DNA from: Eucommia ulmoides
Lineage: Eukaryota > Streptophyta > Magnoliopsida > Garryales > Eucommiaceae
Direction of reading: 5' to 3'
Length of the DNA stretch: 64,000 nucleotides
Assembly: GCA_016647705.1 (NCBI GenBank)
Contig: CM028329.1
Coordinates: 61,211,231-61,275,230, forward strand
The notes under the pieces were generated by a model. It was not told the origin of the DNA, searched no databases, and saw only the letters and a program-made list of their open reading frames with translations. Below, piece after piece: positions 37,163-46,230 of this stretch. Within the stretch, counting starts at the first letter, position 1. Every line of letters starts with the position of its first letter. The translations under genes and the position numbers were made by a program.

Positions 37163-40100
37163 ATGGCGGAGGCGAAGCACAACCTGAAGAATCCAGGAGT
37201 GAAGAGAATACTGCAAGAGCTGAAGGAACTGCAGGAAAACCCCTCCGACGACTTCATGGCCCTCCCTCTCGAGGTACGTCTCCTGTTTACGATCATCAGA
37301 AACCTAATTTTGTTGCCGATTCTCAATTCTAGTAGTATAATTTCTCTGTTTGGCATGGAGTTGAGCGGATTTGGTTCCGGACTTGTACAGACTGCTAAAT
37401 TAGGGTTTGAATCTAATCTCAAGAATCAAAGTCAACTTCGCGTCTTCGCGTCCAATTTATGCACATTTTGGAGATTTTTGTAATGGTTTTTCTGCGAATC
37501 GACTGATTTTTAGCCTTGATCTGATCAGGATAACATATTCGAATGGCAATTTGTGATCAGAGGGGCTTCGGATACGGAATTCGAGGGCGGGATCTACCAC
37601 GGGAGGATCCAATTGCCGGCGGAATATCCATTCCGGCCTCCTTCGTTCATGCTTTTAACTGTAATAATCTAATTCAACCATGGAATTCGCATTTTTGTGT
37701 CTGTTTTTTCAACAAATTCTATCTGTAATTTTCACTGATGGCGATGCTGGTGTTGATTTTGGCAGCCAAATGGGCGATTTGAAACACAAATGAAAATCTG
37801 CCTCAGTATATCCAATTATCATCCTGAACATTGGCAACCTTCATGGAGTGGTAAACTTTTTTTCCCCTTAATATGCTTTCATGTTATATAAATTAGGGTA
37901 GCATTCATTGTTTAGTGTTTTCTTATTCTGTTAAAAAAAAATTGGGAACATAATAAAAATTATGAGAACCAAAAAACATTTTGGTTCATGTTTTCTTCCC
38001 AATTTTTTTTCGAATAAAGTTTAGAGATTAGAACATAATTGTTCCCAAATTTATGTTATGTTCCACGGTTTCTGGAAACAAGAATATATCTGTATAATGA
38101 AACAGGAAGAAGGAATATGTTTTTAAGACATTTTCAGAACATATTTTTAAAGCATAAAAGAGAGAGGTAACCTTGCAGAAAGTGAAGAAGTGAATTTTCT
38201 TATAAAAAACAGTTCTAAGTTAATGGGTAGAATCACAATATCGCGTGCACAAGGGTGTAGGCATTTGACTGTATCCCCCAGATCAGATTCCGTCGCTTTT
38301 TAACTTTGCTGACATGTTAAGTAAGGAAGATGATTGCAAGCTAATGGGTAGAACAATTAGTTTTTTGGGCTGATCGATGGTTCAACATGTTGAACTGGCA
38401 GGTCCGGTCTGATTTCTAAATTGCTCCTATTTATTAGCTTTTGAGTTTTTTTATTTTAAAAAAAAATAGGAATAGTTTTTAGTCGGTGACTTCAAGCACG
38501 GTTTATACGCATTAAGTGTGTGTAAGAGAAAAGAAACACTAAAAAAAAAAAGGATAATTCCACTTACACCCCCTCACCTATTGACCGTGACCACGGGAAT
38601 CCTCTTAACTTTTAAACTACATGGGACACCCTTGAACTATTTGGTCAAAGGACACTGCGACCCGCTGTTCATTTTTTATTCTGAAAATACCATTTGAAAG
38701 TCAAAATTCGCGATGTTGACCAGGTTAACCATTTTCTCCTTAAGTAAAATGTCTTTTTTACTCATGTAAATGTAATGATTTCAAAATAAAACTTTATCAA
38801 ACTTTCGGGGTACTTAGGAACACCACCACCACCAGGGACCATTTGATTGGACACCGTCGAACCAAAAACAATACCACCGCTGAACACCACCAAAACAAAT
38901 AACAACAATGCCGAACAACACAACTAAAATGAACAACACCGCCGAACAACACCACCACCATCAAACCGAACACATTCACTGCCGAACAACACCGTCGAAA
39001 TGAAGAAGAGAAAAAGAAAATGAAGAAGAAATCAAAATCGACATATTCCCTGCCATTGCCGACCACCACATCGTCTATCCCATTCAGTTCCGTCGAAGAC
39101 CACCACACCCAATGTCCAATTCATTGTCGTTGACGGCTACCACACAACACAATCGTTCGAGATCTTGACCTTTGATTTAGGGTTTGAGGATTACAATTTA
39201 GGGATTGCGATTTCGATTTAGGGTTTAGGGATTGCGATTTAGGGATTACGATTTAGGGCTTGCGACGGCTGCCACACTACACCACCACCAGTAGGGTTGT
39301 CGTCACTGACCTCGCTGCCATCGATACTAATGTTGTTTGCACCGGCACCCTCGCATCCGATCTCACCGCCGTTTAAACCAACAACGTCGTCGTTGGTAGG
39401 GATTGGAAATGTGGTCAGTGATGGAGATCGATTACGGTTTTCTTCTCAGGTAAAGCTTCTCTCTCTCTCCTTCATTTGATTGTTTTTTGGTTCGATGGTG
39501 GTGTTCGGCGGTGGTGATGTTTGGTTCGTTGGTGTTGTTTGGCGGTAGTAGAGACGGTGGTGGAGGTGGTCTTTGGTTTGGTGATGGTGGAGGCGGTTGT
39601 GTGTTGGTGTGGTGTGGGGGTGGTGGTGCCCGTGGTGTAGAGAAACAAAGAAGAGAGTTGGTCTTTGTTTGCAGACAAACAAAGAAACAGAAGAAGAAAA
39701 AAAAGTGTGGGGGAAAAAAGGGAAAATGGTAAGGGCAACTTGGTAATTGCATATGTTATTTTTTTTTATAATTTTCTGTTTTGATTTATGTCAGGTTTAG
39801 TAAGGGCAAAATGGTCCATTCATTAAAAATTGCTTCGGTAGGGGGTCGCCGTGGTAATTTTGAAAGTTAAGGGGATGTATGTGGAATTTAACTATAATTG
39901 AGGGGGTGTAAGTGGAATTATCCCCTTCAAAAAAACATCACTTCAGTGATTTTTTAAGTTTCAATTTTCCTAGAAAATTGAGAACTAAAACAGAAAAAAA
40001 ATGCCTATTTCTGTTTTATGTGCCGTCTTTTAGAACGAATTTATGCGATCCGGGAACGAAAACGCAAAAAACGCTTATTAGATGATTGCTCATCTGTAAT

Positions 40101-41664
40101 CTGAAATCTATGTTCTGGCTGCAGTTCGGACAGCTCTAATGGCACTGATTGCATTTATGCCGACCCAGCCGGGTGGTGCCTTGGGCTCACTTGATCTTAC
40201 AAAGGAAGAAAGGCGTGTTTTATGCTTGAGATCACGTGAATCACCTCCAGCATTTGGGACACCTGAACGCCAATTGATAATAAATGAGGTCAGAATTATA
40301 CCTAATTTCTTTTGTGGTTTTGAACATGGCCTTGATTCTGGACATTTTCATGTTCATAAGAGGGTACTTTTGATTCAAAATTTTGACATAAATTTGGACT
40401 ACTAATTAAATCCCTAAATTATAGATTAAGAGTGGAAGAAATTATATTTTTGGTCCCTAAAGTATGGGGTGGATATCTATATGAACCCTGAGATTTATCA
40501 AATTGCAAATTTAAATCTCAAGTTTCACGTTTGTAACAATCAGACAAAATTGAAAACGTTAATGATTTTTTATGAAAATGGGTTGTGTTCAGCATATGGT
40601 TTTCTAATGGTTATATTGTCGTCATTTTATCAATCCGCTAAATCTAAGATGTTTTTTTTCTTTACAACGTTTTATACTCTTGAAGACGAATCGTTGTTCT
40701 TATATTTAATGGAGTAATTAAATGACAAAATATTGCTATTAGATGGTTACATGCTGAGCACAACTCGTTTTCCATTCAACATCATTAACAACGTTTTTTA
40801 TTTTGCGAAGTTGAAATAAATGTGCTATTTAAGAAATTTCAGGATCTACATAGACATCCACGTTACTTTAGGGACCAAAAATATAATTTTCCATTAAGAT
40901 AATTGATTTGTTACAAATGATTAAAATGTTTTTAGGGGTTTTTAAGAAGCCCAATACTTCTGTCTAGACAGAAGTCACTGCACGTCATAAAAGTTACTGC
41001 AATTTTTTACAGACTTTCATGTAGTTATTAGGACTTTAAAAAATAACTGTAACGCGTAAACTGGATAGACAAAAATTTGACAAAATATTTAAGTTTGTAG
41101 TCTGTTCACCTAGAACTTTGTGTTTTAAAAGTTATTATACAGCTCGATATATTCACAGTTATATGTCTTTTTATAAATTTATATTTCGAAATTCAATGAA
41201 CGTCCGCAGAATCCCTCCTAATTATGAAACCCAATTTGATACAGATTCATCAATACATGCTAAGCAAAGTACCCCCGGTTCCCCAGCTCTCTCAACGTGT
41301 AGAAGAACCATCTGGGGGCGAAGAACAAGTTGAAGTGCCGGGAGAAGAGAATCATAGGATTGAACAAAACGAGCATCGAGTTGCTGATCGTGAACAAGAT
41401 AATCATAGGATTGAACAACGCGTGCGTGAGGTTCGTTGGAATGCCCATGCCGGTCCTTTGAGGATACGTTTTAGTGCTCGCCTAAGAACATATCGACGCG
41501 TGCCTATAAATCGCGTTGAGCCATTGGATAGGCCCGTTGATAGAAGATCAACGGTTCTGGTTGATCGGATTCTGATGTTTGTGGCTATTGGACTGATGGT
41601 TGCTATTGCAGTTCTTTTGATGAAGAAGGTTCTGAGAGCCTATGGCGTTTGGGGGCATGTTTGA
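37163..41664 (+). CDS. UBC32: ER-anchored ubiquitin-conjugating enzyme E2, UBC32/UBE2J1 type
   Basis: Five exons: 37163-37273, 37529-37660, 37766-37850, 40125-40288 and 41245-41664. All are GT-AG and in phase, giving 303 residues. The N-terminal UBC fold (about 10-165) includes YHGRIQLPAEYPFRPPSFM and the active-site Cys93 in MKICLSISNYHPEHWQPSWS, the non-canonical UBC6/UBE2J context. A charged linker follows (about 175-265), then one hydrophobic tail anchor (about 273-293) and a short end. That architecture places it on the cytosolic face of the ER, where the Arabidopsis relative works in ER-associated degradation and stress responses. It is closer to UBC32 than to UBC33/34, judged from NPSDDFMALPLE and the CLSISNYHPE motif. 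Intron 3 (2.27 kb) and intron 4 (0.96 kb) each hold a transposon. Confidence 0.93.
38552..39922. mobile_element. 1.4-kb MULE-like element with long inverted repeats in UBC32 intron 3
   Basis: The left end GGATAATTCCACTTACACCC is mirrored by GGGTGTAAGTGGAATTATCC at the right end. Similarity continues inward for roughly 100 bases (both sides carry a version of CCTCTTAACTTT and CGACCCCCT). The interior has CCACCA/GGTGGT-rich low-complexity DNA and a GATTTAGGG-type stretch (39,170-39,265). No transposase is recognised. A clean target duplication could not be seen because both flanks are A-rich. Confidence 0.7.
39170..39265. repeat. Degenerate GATTTAGGG repeats
   Basis: Roughly nine partial repeats of a GATTTAGGGTTT/GATTTAGGGATT(A/G)C motif. 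They resemble, but are not identical to, the plant telomere repeat TTTAGGG. They lie inside the MULE-like element, so they are more likely an internal repeat of that element than telomeric DNA. Confidence 0.6.
40434..40892. mobile_element. 0.5-kb MULE-type MITE (family 2) in UBC32 intron 4
   Basis: The left end AAATTATATTTTTGGTCCCT and right end AGGGACCAAAAATATAATTT form a long inverted repeat that continues inward (GGGTGGATATCTATATGAAC / GATCTACATAGACATCCACG). The flanks ATTAAGAGT (40425-40433) and ATTAAGATA (40893-40901) match at 7 of 9 bases, a decayed 9-bp duplication. Interior landmarks are shared with the copy at 20,758. Confidence 0.82.
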
Positions 41665-41888
41665 TTTGTTCTAAAGTTTGAGGTCTGAACAGTAACAGAT
41701 TTGATTCCTCATATGTATAGTTTTGTTCTCGGTTTTCAAAGAAAAAAAACAGAAATCGGAGAATATATTTACAACATAATATATTGGGTTAATTATATTT
41801 TAACCTCCTCTAATTAGGTCGTTTTGCACTTTGTCCTCCTATGGTCTCTGTCTCTTATGGTTAAGTTTTATTGCATTTTCTGCTGTGA

Positions 41889-43360
41889 TGTAAGCTTAAC
41901 TACAGGGGGGCAAAGTATCGACGAGAGGGATAAAGTGTGACAAAGAGAGAGAAAGTGTCACAAAAGTCTAACCACAGGGGATAAAATGGTGACAGAGGGC
42001 GAAGCGCAAAACGGTATGAAGATAAAGTGTAATTAATCGTAATATATATATATAGATAGATAGATTTTTGTATAAAATTGCAAGGGAAAAAGGAATATGT
42101 TGAGAGTACCTAATCATGGTGCACGACAATCGACTATTTGTAATCTAAAATTTATCGATTTTTTAAACTGAAGTAAGATGATCACAGAACTTCACGGTGG
42201 TTATATGCTTAAATTGAAAATATACGGGTTCTAGTGAAACAATGGTCAAATTTTAGCGGTGCAAAGTGTCAAATTCCCTTGAGAAAATTACACTTTCAAT
42301 CTTTAAAAATTGGTGCCCAAAATATTAGATCCTCAAATTATGCTAATTTTAAAACTACGGAATCAATTGTACACCAACCCCAAACTTTAGGGGTGAAAAG
42401 TGCAATATTTCCAAACTATTTTTTTGCAAGGTATCGTGGCTCTTTCAGTGATGCATCAAAGGAGTAACCAAGTCATTGAAAATGAGATTTTACTTGCTGG
42501 TCTGAACAAGATTGCGATAGTAAACGTTGAATAGTATGCATGTTAGAAAAAGGTTGTAATAAAATACTAAGAGAAATTGTCCAATTCAGACCTCATCATT
42601 CTCATCATTCACCGGAGACTCGCCGGAGATCGAACACTTTTGTAAGCTTAACTACAAGGGGGCAAAGTATCGACGAGAGGAATAAAGTGTGACAAAGAGA
42701 GATAAAGTGTCACAAAAGTCTAACCACAGGAGACAAGATGGTGACGGGGGGCAAAGTGCAAAACGGTATGAAAATAAAGTGTAATTAACCGTAATATATA
42801 TATATATATAGAAAGAGAGATTTTTGTATAAAATTGCAAGGGAAAAAGGAATATGTTGGGAATACCTAATCATGGTGCAAGACAATCGACTGTTTGTAAT
42901 TTAAAATTCTAAATCAGAACTTCACAGTGGTTATATGTTTAAATTGAAAATATACGGGTTCTAGTGAAACAATGGTCAAATTTTAGCGGTGCAAAGTGTC
43001 AAATTCCCTCGAGAAAATTACACTTTTAACCTTTAAAATTTGGTGCCCAAAATATTAGATCCTCAAATTATGCTAATTTTAAAACTACGGAGTCAATTGT
43101 ACACCAACCCCAAACTTTAGGGGTGAAAAGTGCAATATTTCCAAACTATTTTTTTGCAAGGCATCGTGGCTCTTTCAGTGATGCATCAAATGAGTAACCA
43201 AGTCGTTGAAAATGAGATTTTACTTGTTGGTCTGAACAAGATTGCGATAGTAAACGTTGAATAGTATGCATGTTAGAAAAAGGTTGTAATAAAATACTAA
43301 GAGAAATTGTCCAATTCAGACCTCATCATGCTCATCATTCACCGGAGACTCGCCGGAGAT
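41889..43360. repeat. Tandem duplication of about 0.75 kb including a gene tail
   Basis: A block starting TGTAAGCTTAACTACA occurs at 41889 and 42641. It continues collinearly through AGTATCGACGAGAGG, GTTCTAGTGAAACAATGGTC and TTTTTTTGCAAGG-ATCGTGG to ATTCACCGGAGACTCGCCGG at about 42608 and 43338. The offset falls from 752 to 730 because the second copy lacks a short segment near 42,150. The right-hand end of each copy includes the last codons of the minus-strand membrane-protein gene, so an orphan gene tail lies at about 42,594-42,631. Parts of each unit also derive from a family-1-like MITE (CAAATTTTAGCGGTGCAAAG). Confidence 0.9.
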
Positions 43361-44152
43361 CCCCCTGACCCACCTAAGAAGCGCCACCGTTGCCACCCAC
43401 ACAAGGCCCGTCACCACCCTAGACATCCCGATTGTCACCGTCAGGTAATACAACCACCCCCCAATAAACTCGCCCACCCCGACTCCCACCAACATCTCCC
43501 TCTCCAGCTCTACCACCACCACCAACGACTCCACCTCTTCCTTCAATTTCCACCACCACAAACAGCCGAATGCTGCCGCCGCGGCCACCCTTTCTGGCAA
43601 CCTCTCCTCCCTCGAAAACCCATAAACCGCATCGTCCACCACCGGCTTCACCACGGACCTACGCCAGTACAACATGGTCTCGTGCAATCCCAAGAAGAAA
43701 ACAATCCTACACAACAAACTCCGTCCATGGTCGCCAGAGCCGTAACCGGAACCGTCTACTCCAGCAGCTATGCTCCCTTCGATCCCCACCCCGACACAGA
43801 CTTGAACCGTGCAGAGGAGAACCCAAGAAACGAACAAACGGGTGCCTAAAACAGGCCGATTTGATGTCCACAACAGACACTGGAAGCCATGGATGAGAGT
43901 TGAAACACTTACAAAACCAATAACCGAGTGCAGAATAGGTGTATTTGTGTAGAGGAAGAGAGAGAAGGGTAGTGGTGGGGAGGCTGTGGAGGAGGAGAGG
44001 AGGAGGAGATGCGCGGCGGAGATTCTCGAGAGGAGGATGAAAGAGAGGGGGAGGAGGAGGCTGAGGAGGGTGGTGGTGAGGATATAAAAGGGCTCTTTCA
44101 AGTTTGATACTAATGGCTTCTTCTCTATCTCTTGCTGAATTTTGGATTCCAT
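43316..44152 (-). CDS. Uncharacterised multi-pass membrane protein (plant-specific)
   Basis: An intronless frame of 278 residues runs from ATG 44152 (MESKIQQEIEKKPLVSNLKE) to TGA 43316. Longer upstream readings start at a non-conserved Met and include hydrophobic codons that look like leader sequence, so the internal ATG is preferred. About six hydrophobic segments are visible, near residues 22-44, 70-92, 102-130, 145-165, 190-210 and 235-265, separated by charged loops (EKKPLVSNLKEPFY; YWRRSVVKPVVDDAVYGFSR). The sequence resembles uncharacterised plant membrane proteins, but I do not recognise a named family or function. Coding GC is higher than the surroundings. A MULE-type MITE begins 89 bases upstream of the start codon. 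Confidence 0.75.
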   Translation of the reverse strand: MESKIQQEIEKKPLVSNLKEPFYILTTTLLSLLLPLSFILLSRISAAHLLLLSSSTASPPLPFSLFLYTNTPILHSVIGFVSVSTLIHGFQCLLWTSNRPVLGTRLFVSWVLLCTVQVCVGVGIEGSIAAGVDGSGYGSGDHGRSLLCRIVFFLGLHETMLYWRRSVVKPVVDDAVYGFSREERLPERVAAAAAFGCLWWWKLKEEVESLVVVVELEREMLVGVGVGEFIGGWLYYLTVTIGMSRVVTGLVWVATVALLRWVRGISGESPVNDEHDEV

Positions 44153-44240
44153 TTTTTGAACCCCAAAAGGATAAACAAGAAAACCCAGAAGGGCATTGTA
44201 AGAGGAAGCTATTATATATTTGATCAAGGCATAAAGAAAT

Positions 44241-44741
44241 GGGAAAATTACATTTTTGGTCCCTAAAGTATGGGTTGGGTGTCTCTACGGACCTTTAAAT
44301 TTACCAAATTGCACATTTGGTCGCTGAAGTTTCACATTCGTTCCAATCCCACAAAATTAAAAACATTGTTAACGACCTTGAATGAAAAATTATTTGTGTT
44401 CATCACCTGGACTCATACAGGGATATTGTCATCATTTCATCACCCAACTGACCCTAGTACGTTTTCCTTTAACCTTTCCCTAACAACGAATTATCTGAAA
44501 ATAAAAAAGAGAAACACGAATCAATGTTAGAAAAAAAGATCATAGATTTAGTTGAGTAATGAAATAATAAAAATATTCCCATTACAAGTCCATGCGATGA
44601 GCGCAACCTATTTTTCGTCCAAAAGCATTAACTTCGTCTTTAGTTTTGTGAAATTGAAACAAACATGAAACTTAAGGGATCAAAAGTGCAATCTGGTAAA
44701 CTAATTGACCAAACTTTAGGGATAAAAAATATAATTTTCCC
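44241..44741. mobile_element. 0.5-kb MULE-type MITE (family 2) upstream of the membrane-protein gene
   Basis: The inverted ends GGGAAAATTACATTTTTGGT and TAAAAAATATAATTTTCCC are flanked by TAAAGAAAT (44232-44240) and TAAAGAAAG (44742-44750), 8 of 9 bases identical. The interior shares CATTTGGTCGCTGAAGTTTC and GGGATATTGTCATCATTTCA with the other family-2 copies. It sits in the likely promoter or 5' UTR of the minus-strand gene that starts at 44152. Confidence 0.85.
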
Positions 44742-44841
44742 TAAAGAAAGAAATTAATTGAAGGGAAGGAATATAAGAGAGTGGTTATCACGACCCAGTA
44801 AGCAGATAATCATGTATATTCTCCTATATACTCAATAGTGG

Positions 44842-45348
44842 GTTTGTCACTTTGCACCCCTAAAGTTTGACTATTATTTCACTTTGATTTCTATAGTTGC
44901 AATTTGAACACATAATACCCTGAAGTTCCTCATTCATCCCACTTTAATCCAAATTAATAACTCCGTTACAATTTTAGAAAACAAACAATCAACTGTAACG
45001 CATCCAACTATTTTTTACGGGATTTTATAAGCATTTTCATCTTCTTTTCCCCTCACAAATTCTCTAGAAAAAAAAAAAAAAAACAATGCATATTATGTTG
45101 CACATATATTTTTGTAGTATTTCAGAAGGAAGGAGAAAGCTAGAATTGTCCATAAAACTTCTTATAAACAGTCAAAGTGCATGGCAAGTGACTATTTTTC
45201 GTCCAAAATTGTAATGGGGATAATACCTTGTATTGTAGTAGAATGATTATGAAACTTTAAGGTGTAACATGTTCAAGTTGAAACCATGACAACCACAGTG
45301 AGATTTTAGTCAAACTTCGGGGGGGTACAAAGTGTCAAAACCCCTCAA
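44842..45348. mobile_element. 0.5-kb MITE (family 1)
   Basis: The left end GGGTTTGTCACTTTGCACCC, followed by CTAAAGTTTGACTATTATTT, is mirrored by TTTTAGTCAAACTTCGGGGG and GTACAAAGTGTCAAAACCC at the right. The flanks CTCAATAGT and CTCAACCTT are only weakly similar. Together with the copies at 16,639, 19,560 and 60,315 this defines a dispersed family. Confidence 0.75.
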
Positions 45349-45514
45349 CCTTTTGGTTAAACCAACCAAATGGCTATTTTTTTTTGGGTGACGTGTATGC
45401 ATATGCCTATTGCGTGAGAAAAACAATACCAAATCAAAAAGAAGCCTGAAAAAAAAATTAGGAGAGAGAGAGATTGACTTTATGATAAACAGTAGAGTTT
45501 TTCCGATTTCTACT

Positions 45515-45890
45515 GTTTCCGTTCTGGAGTATTCTAAAAATAGAAACATATTTGGTAATGACTATTATCCTGAAATTGTTTCTTTTAATTAATGAGAATT
45601 GAAATAAGAAACACTGTTTGGCTGTAACATTTGTTCTTTTTTTCTATTATGGTGGCCGGTGTGGTGGTGGCGGCTAGCCGGATGGTAATGGGAATAGTTT
45701 CGTGGGAGTAAATAAGAATCAACATTTTTTCGTTTCTCAAATTTTTAAGGAATTCAGGATATAATCTCAGATTACTCTCAAAATTTTAAAAACAAAAACA
45801 TGTTTACCAAACGCGTTTATGCATACTAATCCCAAATTTTTGGGAGCGGGAACATGAATTGGGGAACAGAAATGGTAACCAAATGGGCCT
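45515..45890. mobile_element. MITE-like repeat, copy a
   Basis: It shares an ordered set of blocks with 54,040-54,375: TTTCTACTGTTTC-type start, TTTGGTAATGAC, CCTGAAATTGTTTC/CTTGAAATTGTTTC, a GGTGGTGG-GGC centre, AATAGTTT, ACTAAATAGGAATCAA-like DNA and TTTTTAAGGAATTCAGGA. It is followed by GGAACAGAAATGGTAACCAA, which inverts the left end. Confidence 0.55.
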
Positions 45891-45900
45891 GACTTTCTGA

Positions 45901-45979
45901 TTATCAAGAGAGACAGAGAGAATGACTTTTGGATAATCAGGAGAGAGAGAGAGAGAGAGAGGAAGACTCTCTGATAATC

Positions 45980-46015
<36 letters not shown>
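45901..46015. repeat. (GA)n microsatellite
   Basis: Three GAGA tracts are separated by the repeated spacer GACT(C)T(C)TGATAATCAGGA. The longest run is about 38 bases. It lies downstream of the ClpP5 gene that ends at 46231. Confidence 0.9.
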
Positions 46016-46017
<2 letters not shown>

Positions 46018-46230
46018 ACAAATTAACTAAGTACTCATATTTTAAATAAACAAGAACAACTTGAAAGGGTCAAAATTAAAATATATATATTTTTTATTTT
46101 CAAACCACACAGCTCCATCAAATAAGACTAAACTGATCCGGGAGCATTTCACAAAAAAAAAGAACAGATAATAATTAATAAAGAAACAAAAGCAGTTGAA
46201 ATAAGGTTACCTGATATATGAAAGCCGAGA

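Noticed and set aside
39170..39265. Interstitial telomere
   Set aside because: The repeat is GATTTAGGG with variable spacers, not a regular TTTAGGG array, and it lies inside a transposon with matched inverted ends.
39432..39752. Overlapping Pro/His/Thr-rich and Gly/Val-rich frames
   Set aside because: They are translations of the GGTGGT/CCACCA low-complexity interior of the transposon in UBC32 intron 3.
43307..43896. Plus-strand frames of 180 and 108 codons, rich in His/Pro/Arg
   Set aside because: They lie antisense to the membrane-protein gene, whose frame is longer and shows regular hydrophobic segments; the antisense frames are shadows of its GC-rich codons.
44152..44227. Upstream Met at 44227 as start of the membrane protein
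   Set aside because: It would add 25 residues of unrelated hydrophobic sequence before MESKIQQEIEKK; the internal ATG gives a more typical charged cytosolic N-terminus. Not fully excluded.
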